This document shows positions 49,946 to 58,476 of a stretch of DNA of 64,000 nucleotides, one piece after another. A model generated the notes under the pieces. The model was not told the DNA's origin. It saw only the letters and a program-made list of their open reading frames with translations, and made no database searches. Each line of letters starts with the position of its first letter. Within the stretch, counting starts at the first letter, position 1. This DNA is from an uncultured Oscillospiraceae bacterium (GTDB lineage Bacteria > Bacillota > Clostridia > Oscillospirales > Oscillospiraceae), in contig CAKTNS010000001.1 of the NCBI GenBank assembly GCA_934589225.1, forward strand, positions 248,001 through 312,000, given 5' to 3'. The position numbers and the translations under genes are program-made.

Positions 49946-50023
49946 AAGCGAACACTCTCGACCTACATTTTCGCCAAACAGCGAAGCCATTGGTTCCCTC
50001 CGTCAGAAGTTTCCAATCGCTCT
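49946..50023 (-). promoter_or_regulatory. Structured 5' leader of the secreted protein-LCP operon
   Basis: Between the promoter and the start codon is a leader of about 148 nt. Visible helices: AGCGA with TCGCT, ATTGG with CCAAT enclosing CTTC/GGAG, and TTCGC with GCGAA, forming a multi-helix junction. It holds GGGAACCAATG, which recalls the c-di-AMP (ydaO) riboswitch core, but the rest of that consensus is not clear. Class not assigned. Confidence 0.4.
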
Positions 50024-50029
50024 CAGGTC

Positions 50030-50058
50030 ACTATACCATATTTTTCTTAGAAAGTCAA
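50030..50058 (-). promoter_or_regulatory. Promoter of the secreted protein-LCP operon
   Basis: On the minus strand TTGACT (50053-50058), 17 bases, TATAGT (50030-50035). Confidence 0.75.
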
Positions 50059-50098
50059 CACTCCGGCCATAGTCGTTGTATAATTTTCTATTGAGAAC

Positions 50099-50293
50099 TT
50101 ACACATCGATCACGGAATTGGGGATGATGACCGCCGCAATCAGGTAGGCCACGATGCCGGTGCCGCCCATGAGGCCCAGAATGGCCCAGACGAGACGGAT
50201 AATGGTGGGGTCTACCCCAAAGAATTCCCCCAGCCCGCCGCAGACACCGCAGATCATTTTATTGGTATTGGATTTATACAGCTTCTTATTCAT
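50099..50293 (-). CDS. PspC-domain membrane protein
   Basis: 64 residues: KLYKSNTNKMICGVCGGLGEFFGVDPTIIRLVWAILGLMGGTGIVAYLIAAVIIP. This is the complete PspC domain with two membrane helices. Likely an envelope-stress or membrane-associated factor. It lies 15 bases after the kinase gene. Confidence 0.9.
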   Translation of the reverse strand: MNKKLYKSNTNKMICGVCGGLGEFFGVDPTIIRLVWAILGLMGGTGIVAYLIAAVIIPNSVIDV

Positions 50294-50308
50294 ATTGCTT
50301 CCTCCTGT

Positions 50309-50992
50309 TTATTCTTCTTTATTCTTTAGGATGGCTTCCTGCAGCAGCCCTTGGATTTCCCGGTGGATGTCTTCAATGGAGCGCATGGCTCCGTCCCGGC
50401 AGCATTCCACGGTTTTCCAGCCCAGATGGTCGGCGCAGAATCGGGCAGCGGCCTGGCTTCTGTCAAGATACCCCCGGTCCCGCTCGTGGATGTCCTTTTT
50501 GCTTTCATCCCCACTGTAGCGCCGGGTCATCAGCTGCTGGCTGACCATGGGGTCCACACTGAGGTAGATCACAAGATCAGGGGACGGAATGCCCAGCTTT
50601 CCGTATTCAAAGTCAAACAGCCATTCCAGGAACGGCTCCCACTGCTGCCTGGGGAGCTTGCTGCACTGGTGAATGGCATTGGAGGTGGTGTAGCGGTCCG
50701 CAATGATGATGCCCCGTTCGTAATCCCGGCACCAATCCCGCTTAAAGGAGGCGAATCGGTCCACAGCGAAAAAGGAGCTGGCGGCGTAGGCGTTCACATC
50801 CTGGGGGTCCGAGCCGAACTGGCCGGACAGATACATTTTCACCAATGCCGAAGAGTCCGAGCCGTAGTCCGGAAAGGATACCTCCCGAACGGCGATGCCC
50901 TCCTGCGCCAATGTCTTTGCCAAAAGCTTTGCCTGGGTCGCCTTCCCGCTGCCGTCCAGGCCCTCAATGGCCAGTAGTGTCTTCTTCGCCAT
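50309..50992 (-). CDS. tmk: Thymidylate kinase-like protein
   Basis: ATG 50992 after GAGGAGG; 227 residues. P-loop IEGLDGSGKATQ (Ala where Ser/Thr is usual), VSFPDYGSDSSALVK, and DRYTTSNAIHQ, the DRY motif of dTMP kinases. It phosphorylates dTMP or a related nucleoside monophosphate. The GKA P-loop is unusual. Confidence 0.85.
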   Translation of the reverse strand: MAKKTLLAIEGLDGSGKATQAKLLAKTLAQEGIAVREVSFPDYGSDSSALVKMYLSGQFGSDPQDVNAYAASSFFAVDRFASFKRDWCRDYERGIIIADRYTTSNAIHQCSKLPRQQWEPFLEWLFDFEYGKLGIPSPDLVIYLSVDPMVSQQLMTRRYSGDESKKDIHERDRGYLDRSQAAARFCADHLGWKTVECCRDGAMRSIEDIHREIQGLLQEAILKNKEE

Positions 50993-51105
50993 GGCCTTCC
51001 TCCTCTTTTTCATTGATCCTTCTGCCGCGTTTCAAGCGCACCGCTATCATACGCTAATTTTGTAAAAAAATCAAGGACTTCCACGGAAAATGCCAACGGC
51101 TTCCT

Positions 51106-53595
51106 TTATTCTACAGAGGTCACGGTATAATCCTCCGCCTCTACCGCCTGCTTTAATTTTGCGTCCGGCACCTCTTTGGCAAGAACCACCAGGGCGGTGC
51201 CCGCCTGGTAGTCGGCGGTGGCGGAAACCACTCCGTCAACGGATTCCAGGGCTTTTTGTACCGCGTTCTCGCAGTGGTGGCACATCATCCCCTCAATATG
51301 CAGCCGTTTCTCCCGGCGTTTTTGCTGCTTTTCCCGGCGCTTATGGTCATGGGCCGTGTCATAAAGCTTGCACAGATTCAGCCGCAGGGCGTTGCTCACC
51401 ACGCAGAAGCTGGAAAGGCTCATGGCGGCGGCTCCGAACATGGGATTCAAGGTCAGGCCAAAGCCCACAAAGCAGCCCGCCGCCAGGGGGATGCCGATGG
51501 TATTATAGAAGAAGGCCCAAAATAGATTCTCGTGGATATTGCGCAGGGTGGCCCGGCTCAGGCGAATAGCCGCGGGCACATCCAAAAGGCTGCTTTTCAT
51601 CAGGACCACATCCGCCGCGTCAATGGCCACATCCGTACCGGCACCGATGGCGATGCCCGTGTCCGCCCGGGTCAGGGCCGGGGCATCGTTGATGCCGTCG
51701 CCCACCATGGTCACCTTTCCTTTGGCTCTCAAGGAGCGGATCACCGCCTCCTTGCCCTCCGGCAGAACCCCGGCAATGACCTCATCCACACCGGCCTGGC
51801 TGCCGATGGCCTGGGCGGTGCGTTGGTTGTCGCCGGTGAGCATGACCACCCGGATGCCCATATTCCGCAGCTGGGAGATGGCCTGGGCGCTGTCCTCTTT
51901 AATGGTATCCGCCACGCAGATCATGCCGGCAAACCGGCCGTCCCAGGCAAAAAGCAAGGGTGTCTTTCCCTGCTGGGCAAGCTCTGCCGCCCGGGCCTCC
52001 GTTTCCTGGGAAATTTTCGCCTGGGTTTTTACAAAGGCCAGACTGCCGCCCACCAGTTGTTTTCCGTCCAGCAGTGCTTTCAGGCCGTTTCCGGGCAGGG
52101 CCGAAAATTCCGAGACTGCCTTGGGTTCAAGTCCCCGGCTGCTGCCCGCCTCCAGAATGGCCTTTGCCAAGGGATGCTCGCTTTTGCTTTCCAGGGACAA
52201 GGCCAGCTCCAGAAGGTCATTTTCCTCAAATTCCGGTTGAGGAAACAGGTCTGTGACCTTGGGGGTTCCTGTGGTGATGGTTCCGGTTTTATCCAGCACT
52301 ACGATTTGGGTCTTTCCGGTCTCCTCCAGGGAGACGGCATTCTTAAAGAGGATGCCGTTCTTGGCCCCTACCCCGTTGCCCACCATAATGGCCACCGGCG
52401 TGGCAAGGCCCAGGGCGCAGGGACAGCTGATGACCAGCACGGAAATACCCCGGGCCAGGGCAAAGGCAAAGTCCCGGCCCAAAAGCAGCCACACCAGGGT
52501 GGTCACAATGGCGATGCTGATCACCCCGGGAACAAACACTCCGGAGACCCGGTCCGCAATTTTGGCAATGGGAGCCTTGGTGGCGGCGGCATCGGAAACC
52601 ATTTTGATGATCTGGGATAAGGTGGTGTCCTCCCCTACCCGGCTGGCTTCACAGCGCAGGAAGCCGGACTGGTTGATGGTGGCGGCGGAAACGGCGCTGC
52701 CCGGGGCCTTGTCCACAGGGATGCTCTCCCCGGTCAGGGCGGCCTCATCCACCGCGCCGGAACCCTCCAGCACCACGCCGTCCACGGGGATGCTCTGCCC
52801 AGGCCGGACCACGAATACATCACCCTTGCGGACCTCCCCGATGGGCACCGTCACTTCCTTCCCCTGGCGGAGGAGGGTGGCGGTCTGGGGTGCCAGCTTC
52901 ATCAAGGCTTTCAGGGCATCCGTGGTCTTGCCCTTGGACCGGGCCTCCAGCATTTTGCCCACGGTGATGAGGGTCAGGATCATGGCGGCGGACTCAAAAT
53001 AGAATTCGTTCATATAGGTCATGACCCCGGCCATATCCCCCCGAAGCTGGGCATTGGTCATGGCAAACAGAGCGTAGACGCTCCACAGGAACGAGGCCGA
53101 GGAGCCCAGGGCCACCAGGGAATCCATATTGGGGGACCGATTCCACAGAGCCTTAAAGCCGGAAATAAAGAATTTCTGATTGATGACCATGACAATGGCT
53201 GCCAGCAGCAGCTGAGCCAGGCCCATGGCCACATGGTTCCCCTCCAGAAAGCCCGGCAGGGGCCAGCCCCACATCATATGGCCCATGGATAGATACATCA
53301 GCAGCGCCAGAAAGCCCACGGAGGCCACCAGCCGCTTTTTAAGTTTGGGGGTCTCCCGGTCTTCCAGGGCATTTTCCTGGGTCTGGGGTGTTTTGGCCCC
53401 CTTGAGGGCGGCGCCGTAGCCCGCCTGCTCCACGGCATGGATAATGGCACTGTCCTCTGCCGTACCCTCCACACCCATGGAGTTTGTCAGCAAACTGACC
53501 GCGCAGCTGCTGACCCCGGGCACCTGGTTCACCGCCTTTTCCACCCGGGCAACACATGCGGCGCAGCTCATGCCCGTTACGTCAAACTGTTTCAT
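51106..53595 (-). CDS. copA: Copper-translocating P1B-type ATPase
   Basis: 829 residues. N-terminal metal-binding domain with GMSCAAC (about 8-14), eight membrane helices, the CPC transport motif (SCPCALGLATP, near residue 388), DKTGT phosphorylation site (near 433), GDGINDAPAL. Unusually, a second metal-binding domain (HIEGMMCHHC) lies at the C-terminus. It exports Cu(I). CsoR is encoded 33 bases upstream. Confidence 0.95.
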   Translation of the reverse strand: MKQFDVTGMSCAACVARVEKAVNQVPGVSSCAVSLLTNSMGVEGTAEDSAIIHAVEQAGYGAALKGAKTPQTQENALEDRETPKLKKRLVASVGFLALLMYLSMGHMMWGWPLPGFLEGNHVAMGLAQLLLAAIVMVINQKFFISGFKALWNRSPNMDSLVALGSSASFLWSVYALFAMTNAQLRGDMAGVMTYMNEFYFESAAMILTLITVGKMLEARSKGKTTDALKALMKLAPQTATLLRQGKEVTVPIGEVRKGDVFVVRPGQSIPVDGVVLEGSGAVDEAALTGESIPVDKAPGSAVSAATINQSGFLRCEASRVGEDTTLSQIIKMVSDAAATKAPIAKIADRVSGVFVPGVISIAIVTTLVWLLLGRDFAFALARGISVLVISCPCALGLATPVAIMVGNGVGAKNGILFKNAVSLEETGKTQIVVLDKTGTITTGTPKVTDLFPQPEFEENDLLELALSLESKSEHPLAKAILEAGSSRGLEPKAVSEFSALPGNGLKALLDGKQLVGGSLAFVKTQAKISQETEARAAELAQQGKTPLLFAWDGRFAGMICVADTIKEDSAQAISQLRNMGIRVVMLTGDNQRTAQAIGSQAGVDEVIAGVLPEGKEAVIRSLRAKGKVTMVGDGINDAPALTRADTGIAIGAGTDVAIDAADVVLMKSSLLDVPAAIRLSRATLRNIHENLFWAFFYNTIGIPLAAGCFVGFGLTLNPMFGAAAMSLSSFCVVSNALRLNLCKLYDTAHDHKRREKQQKRREKRLHIEGMMCHHCENAVQKALESVDGVVSATADYQAGTALVVLAKEVPDAKLKQAVEAEDYTVTSVE

Positions 53596-53628
53596 TTGCT
53601 TCCTCCTGTCTGTTTTGCATGGGAATGA

Positions 53629-53940
53629 TTATTTCATAAGCTTTTGCAGAATGGTCACCAATTCCTCAATGACCTCGTCCTTCCCGGCCCGAATGTCCCG
53701 GGCAACACACCCCTCAATATGATGGGCCAGAATTTCTTTATTAAACGCATTCATGGCGGCATTGACCGCGGCAGACTGGGTCAGGATGTCATAGCAGTAG
53801 GCATCCCGCTCGATCATGGCCTGTAGGCCCCGAACCTGCCCCTCAATGCGTTTGAGCCGGTTCTGGAGCTTTCGCTTTTCCTCCTGGCTCCGCAGGGTGG
53901 TCTTTTCCGTACCGCCGCAGCAGCAATTGGCTCCTTCCAT
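53629..53940 (-). CDS. csoR: CsoR-family copper-sensing repressor
   Basis: 103 residues, helical, starting with a Cys-rich MEGANCCCGG. Ligands Cys49, His74 and Cys78 have the 25- and 4-residue spacing of the Cu(I) site in CsoR. Without copper it binds the operator found just upstream (53964-54007) and represses itself and copA. Confidence 0.93.
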   Translation of the reverse strand: MEGANCCCGGTEKTTLRSQEEKRKLQNRLKRIEGQVRGLQAMIERDAYCYDILTQSAAVNAAMNAFNKEILAHHIEGCVARDIRAGKDEVIEELVTILQKLMK

Positions 53941-53963
53941 TTCAAAAACTCCTTCACTTATTC

Positions 53964-54014
53964 AATACCCCTTGGGGGTATTTTGATTATATACCCCTAT
54001 AGGGTATTTGTCAA
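53964..54014 (-). promoter_or_regulatory. csoR-copA promoter with two CsoR operators
   Basis: On the minus strand TTGACA (54009-54014), 17 bases, TATAAT (53986-53991). Operator 2, ATACCCCTATAGGGTAT (53991-54007), fills the spacer. Operator 1, a perfect 8-3-8 palindrome AATACCCCTTGGGGGTATT (53964-53982), lies just downstream of the -10. This is typical CsoR repression geometry. Confidence 0.9.
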
Positions 54015-54040
54015 GTTTTTTTAAGGCTGCCCTGAACGTC

Positions 54041-54074
54041 AAAAACCGGCGGTTCACTGGGAACCACCGGTTTT
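54041..54074 (-). terminator. Intrinsic terminator of the activase gene
   Basis: Ten-bp stem (54046-54055 with 54061-54070, one G-T) and a T-run on the minus strand, 10 bases beyond the stop of the 54084 gene. Confidence 0.85.
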
Positions 54075-54083
54075 GACATTCAA

Positions 54084-57000
54084 TTATTGATCTTTGTTCT
54101 CTGGCTGCTTTTTCATATTCTCTCTGGCAACGGAGAGCATCAGCTTGATGCGGTTGAGCTGGTTGACCTCGCTGGCGCCGGGGTCATAGTCCACGGCGGC
54201 AATATTGGCCTGGGGGTAGTTCTTTTTCAGCACCTTGATGACCCCCTTGCCCACCACATGGTTGGGAAGGCAGGCAAAGGGCTGGATGCAGATCACATTG
54301 GGTACCCCGGAGGTGATGAGCTCGATCATTTCTCCTGCCAGGAACCAACCCTCGCCGTACTGGTTGCCCAGAGACAGATAGGGCTTGGTCATTTCCGCAA
54401 TGCGCTCAATAGGCACCGGGGCGCTGAACCGGCGGCTCTTCCGCAGGGCATCTACCGCGGGCCGCCGCAGGGACTTGAGGATCTGGATACCCGCCTTGGC
54501 GGTAAACTCCGAGCCGAATCCGGCACCCAGATATTCATGGCGGTATTTGCCCCCCAGCAGGCAGTAGTTGAAGAAATCCAGCATATCCGGCACCACCACC
54601 TCGGCACCCTCTGCCTCCAAAAGCTCCACCAGATGGTTGTTGGCCAGGGGCATATACTTGACCAGAATTTCCCCTACCACGCCGACTCTGGGCTTGCGGA
54701 GGGTCTCGTCAATGGGCAGATTGTCAAAGGCGTTGACGATGCCCCGGCAGACCCAGCCGAAGGAATAGGTGCTGTCTTTATTGACCAGGGAATCGATGCA
54801 GATGTCCTTCCAGGTCTGGTGCAGGGCCTCGGCAGAGCCGGGGACCTTTTCGTAGGGCCGTACCCGGTAGAGGCAGCGCATAAAGAGGTCCCCATACACC
54901 AGGGCGTACACCGCGTCCACCGCCAAAGAGGGGGTGATGCGGAAGCCGCTGTTTTTCTCCATGCCGTTGGCGTTGACGGAAATCACGGGAATATTGGGAT
55001 AGCCCGCCTTTTGCAGAGCCCGGCGGATAAAGGCCACATAGTTGCTGGCCCGGCAGCAGCCGCCGGTCTGGCTCATCATAATGGCCAGGTGATCCGTATC
55101 ATACTGGCCGGAGAGCACCGCCTCCATGATCTGGCCCACCACGGTGATGGAGGGGAAACAGGCATCATTATTGACGTATTTAAGGCCCGTATCAATGGCC
55201 GTCCGATCATCGTTGGGCAGCACCACCACATTGTAGCCGTGCTTCCGGAACACCGGCTGCAGCAGCTCAAAATGGATAGGGCTCATCTGGGGGGCCAGAA
55301 TCGTATAGCCCTCCTGCTGCATTTTTTCCGTATACTCCACCCTCTGGAAATTCACGGGATGGGGGTCCGCGGTGATGCGCTCGGCCTTGCGCATGTTCAT
55401 GGCGGCGATCAAACTGCGGATGCGGATACGGACGGCCCCTAAGTTGTTGACCTCATCGATTTTCAAAAGGGTATAGAGCTTGTTGCTGCCCTCCAGGATT
55501 TCGTTCACCTGGTCCGTGGTCACGGCATCCAGGCCGCAGCCGAAGGAATTGAGCTGCAGCAGCTCCAAATCGTCCCGATTGCGGACAAAGCGGGCGGCGG
55601 AATAAAGTCTGGAATGGTAGACCCACTGATCTACGATGCGCAGGTGCTGGTCCTCCTCCGGGTCCGGCAGACTGTCCTCTGTCAGCACCGTCAGACCATA
55701 GGAGGCGATGAGCTCCGGGATGCCGTGGTTGATCTCCGGGTCGATGTGATAGGGCCGCCCGGCCAGAACAATGCCGCTGCCGCCCTTTTCTTCCATCTCT
55801 TTGAGAACTTTCCGGCCCTCCGCCACAATGTCGGCCTTGGCCTTTCGCTGCTCCGCCCAGGCCAGGCGCACCGCCTCTTTGACCTCTCCGGCGGGGATGT
55901 TCCATTCCTCCTTGCAGACCTTTACCAGCCGCTCGGCGGCGATCTTTTCATTGGTAAAGGCCACAAAGGGCCGGATGTAGCGGATTTTCCCTTCGGTAAC
56001 GGCTTCCACATTGTTTTTAAGGTTTTCCGCATAGGAGGCCACCATGGGGCAGCTATAGTGGTTCTGGGCGTCCTTGTGTTCCTGGTATTCGTAGAACACG
56101 CAGGGGTGGAAAATGGTGGTGATGCCCTGGTCAATGAGCCACTGCACATGGCCGTGGGCCAGCTTGGCGGGATAGCACTCGGATTCCGAGGGAATGGAGT
56201 CCATGCCCAGCTCGTAAATCTTCCGGTCCGAGAAAGGCGACAGCACCGCCCGAATGCCCAGCTGCCGGAAGAAGGTGGCCCAGAATGGATAATTTTCATA
56301 CATGTTCAGCACTCTGGGAAGGCCCAGGGTGCCCCGGGTCGCCTCTTCCTGGGAAAGGGGGGTATAGTCAAACATCCGCTGCCGCTTGTAGGCGACCATG
56401 TTGGGGGCCTTCTCCCCGGTGCCGGATTTCCCGGCGCCCTTTTCGCAGCGGTTGCCGGTGATGTGCCGCCGTCCGCCGGGGAACAAATTGACGGTGAGCA
56501 TGCAGTTGTTGCCGCAGCCACCGCAGCGTCTGGTTTTGGTGGTATAGGTCAGGTCCACGATCTCTTCCAAGGGGAGCATGGTGGTACCGGCTCCACGGTC
56601 GTGGCTTCTGGCGATCAGGGCTGCCCCAAAGGCGCCCATGAGCCCCGCAATATCCGGGCAGACTACCTCTGTTCCCGCGATCTGCTCAAAAGCCCGCAGC
56701 ACCGCCTGATTGTGGAAGGTGCCGCCCTGGACCACAATATGGCTGCCCAACTCCTTGGCGGAGCTGAGCTTGATGACCTTAAAGAGGGCGTTTTTGATGA
56801 CGGAGTAGGCAAGGCCCGCGGAAATATCCGCCACCTTCGCCCCCTCCTTCTGGGCCTGCTTCACGTTGGAGTTCATAAACACCGTGCAGCGGGTACCCAA
56901 ATCCACGGGATGCTCCGCAAAAAGGGCCTCTTGGGCGAACTGCTGGGCGGTAAAGCCCAGGGAATTGGCAAAATTTTCAATAAAGGAGCCGCAGCCGGAG

Positions 57001-58331
57001 GAGCAGGCTTCGTTCAGCATGATGGTATCCACGGCCCCGTTTTTCAGGCGGATGCACTTCATATCCTGGCCGCCGATGTCCAGAACACAGTCCACCTCCG
57101 GGTCAAAGAAGGAGGCCGCGGTGCAGTGGGCGATGGTCTCCACTTCCCCCTCGTCCAGATTAAAGGCGGATTGCAGCAGGGTCTCGCCGTAGCCTGTAGA
57201 GCAGGTCCGGGCAATGCGGGCAGAGCCTGGCAGTTTGGTTTTCAAATCCCAGATGGCTTTCTTGGCCGTCTCAATGGGATTTCCCTGGTTGCCTGCGTAG
57301 AAGGAGTACAGCAGCTGCCCCTCCTGGCCGATGAGGACCATTTTGGTGGTGGTAGAACCGGCATCAATGCCCAGGTAGCAGTCGCCGCAGTAGGTTTCCA
57401 GGGGGGCTTTTTGAACCACAGCCTTGCCGTGGCGCTGGCAGAAGGCCTCATAGTCCTCTTTGCTTTCAAAAAGGGCAGGCAGCCTGGGCATTTCGAAGGA
57501 GACCTTCACGCCCTTTTGAAGCTTCTCTATCAAATCCTCCAAGGTCACGGTCTCCCCGTTCCCCTCTTCCAGGGCCGCACCCATGGCGGCAAAGAGATGG
57601 GAATTTTCCGGGTCCACCACATTTTCGGGAGTCAGTTTCAACGTGCGGATAAAGGCTTTTTTCAGCTCCGGCAGGAAATGCAGGGGCCCGCCCAAAAAGG
57701 CCACGCAGCCCCGGATGGGCTTTCCGCAGGCCAGGCCGGAAATGGTCTGGTTCACCACCGCCTGGAAAATAGAGGCGGCCAGGTCGGCCTTGGTGGCCCC
57801 TTCGTTGATCAGGGGCTGAATGTCCGTTTTGGCAAAAACGCCGCAGCGGGCGGCAATGGGGTAAACTTGCTGATAGTGCTCCGCCTCCCGGTTCAGCTCC
57901 CCCGCGTCAAGCTGCAGCAGGGCTGCCATCTGGTCAATAAAGGAGCCGGTGCCTCCGGCGCAGACGCCGTTCATCCGCTCTTCCAGGCCACCGGTAAAAT
58001 AAATGATTTTGGCATCCTCGCCCCCCAGCTCAATGGCCACATCGGTCTGGGGGTAATACTTTTTAAGGGCCCCCGCCACGGCCACCACTTCCTGGACGAA
58101 GCCAATGCCCAGGGCCTTGGCCAGGGTAATGGCACCGGAGCCGGTGATTCTGGCCTCCACGGCGCAAGGACCCAGCTTCTGCCGGGCATCCTTCAAAAGC
58201 TCCGCCAAGGCCCCCTGGGTATTGGCCTGGTGGCGGGTATAATTGCCATAAATCAGCCGGTCTTCCTGGTCCAGCACCGCAAGCTTCACCGTTGTGGAGC
58301 CGATATCAATTCCTGCGCGATAGGTATTCAT
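54084..58331 (-). CDS. 2-hydroxyacyl-CoA dehydratase activase-type giant fusion
   Basis: ATG 58331 (GGAGA upstream) gives 1,415 residues. Two BadF/BadG-type ATPase domains: GIDIGSTTVKLAVLD near residue 5 and GIDAGSTTTKMVLIG near residue 325. Each is followed by GGQD/GGED and the Fe-S signature region. Then comes a C-terminal half of DUF2229-type with Cys motifs (RRCGGCGNNCMLTV, SESECYPAKLAHGH, GGCCRASNY). It is probably an ATP-driven electron-activation protein. Which dehydratase it serves is not shown. Confidence 0.9.
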   Translation of the reverse strand: MNTYRAGIDIGSTTVKLAVLDQEDRLIYGNYTRHQANTQGALAELLKDARQKLGPCAVEARITGSGAITLAKALGIGFVQEVVAVAGALKKYYPQTDVAIELGGEDAKIIYFTGGLEERMNGVCAGGTGSFIDQMAALLQLDAGELNREAEHYQQVYPIAARCGVFAKTDIQPLINEGATKADLAASIFQAVVNQTISGLACGKPIRGCVAFLGGPLHFLPELKKAFIRTLKLTPENVVDPENSHLFAAMGAALEEGNGETVTLEDLIEKLQKGVKVSFEMPRLPALFESKEDYEAFCQRHGKAVVQKAPLETYCGDCYLGIDAGSTTTKMVLIGQEGQLLYSFYAGNQGNPIETAKKAIWDLKTKLPGSARIARTCSTGYGETLLQSAFNLDEGEVETIAHCTAASFFDPEVDCVLDIGGQDMKCIRLKNGAVDTIMLNEACSSGCGSFIENFANSLGFTAQQFAQEALFAEHPVDLGTRCTVFMNSNVKQAQKEGAKVADISAGLAYSVIKNALFKVIKLSSAKELGSHIVVQGGTFHNQAVLRAFEQIAGTEVVCPDIAGLMGAFGAALIARSHDRGAGTTMLPLEEIVDLTYTTKTRRCGGCGNNCMLTVNLFPGGRRHITGNRCEKGAGKSGTGEKAPNMVAYKRQRMFDYTPLSQEEATRGTLGLPRVLNMYENYPFWATFFRQLGIRAVLSPFSDRKIYELGMDSIPSESECYPAKLAHGHVQWLIDQGITTIFHPCVFYEYQEHKDAQNHYSCPMVASYAENLKNNVEAVTEGKIRYIRPFVAFTNEKIAAERLVKVCKEEWNIPAGEVKEAVRLAWAEQRKAKADIVAEGRKVLKEMEEKGGSGIVLAGRPYHIDPEINHGIPELIASYGLTVLTEDSLPDPEEDQHLRIVDQWVYHSRLYSAARFVRNRDDLELLQLNSFGCGLDAVTTDQVNEILEGSNKLYTLLKIDEVNNLGAVRIRIRSLIAAMNMRKAERITADPHPVNFQRVEYTEKMQQEGYTILAPQMSPIHFELLQPVFRKHGYNVVVLPNDDRTAIDTGLKYVNNDACFPSITVVGQIMEAVLSGQYDTDHLAIMMSQTGGCCRASNYVAFIRRALQKAGYPNIPVISVNANGMEKNSGFRITPSLAVDAVYALVYGDLFMRCLYRVRPYEKVPGSAEALHQTWKDICIDSLVNKDSTYSFGWVCRGIVNAFDNLPIDETLRKPRVGVVGEILVKYMPLANNHLVELLEAEGAEVVVPDMLDFFNYCLLGGKYRHEYLGAGFGSEFTAKAGIQILKSLRRPAVDALRKSRRFSAPVPIERIAEMTKPYLSLGNQYGEGWFLAGEMIELITSGVPNVICIQPFACLPNHVVGKGVIKVLKKNYPQANIAAVDYDPGASEVNQLNRIKLMLSVARENMKKQPENKDQ

Positions 58332-58432
58332 AGTAACTTTCTCTCCGTTTTTTGCCAATATCTGTATGCAGATATTTTATTTTTCATTTGTGAACCCAAT
58401 CTAAACTGTTCTTTTCGGATTTCTGAACGGGC

Positions 58433-58464
58433 AAAAAAGGCCGCTGCCATAAAAACGGCAGCGG
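58433..58464 (-). terminator. Intrinsic terminator of the Hpt-EAL operon
   Basis: Eight-bp stem CCGCTGCC/GGCAGCGG with an eight-base loop and six Ts on the minus strand, 13 bases after the EAL gene. Confidence 0.85.
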
Positions 58465-58476
58465 TTCAGATAAAAT

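Noticed and set aside
49946..50023. Confident c-di-AMP riboswitch
   Set aside because: Only the GGGAACCAATG word is recognisable; the remaining conserved aptamer segments could not be found by eye.
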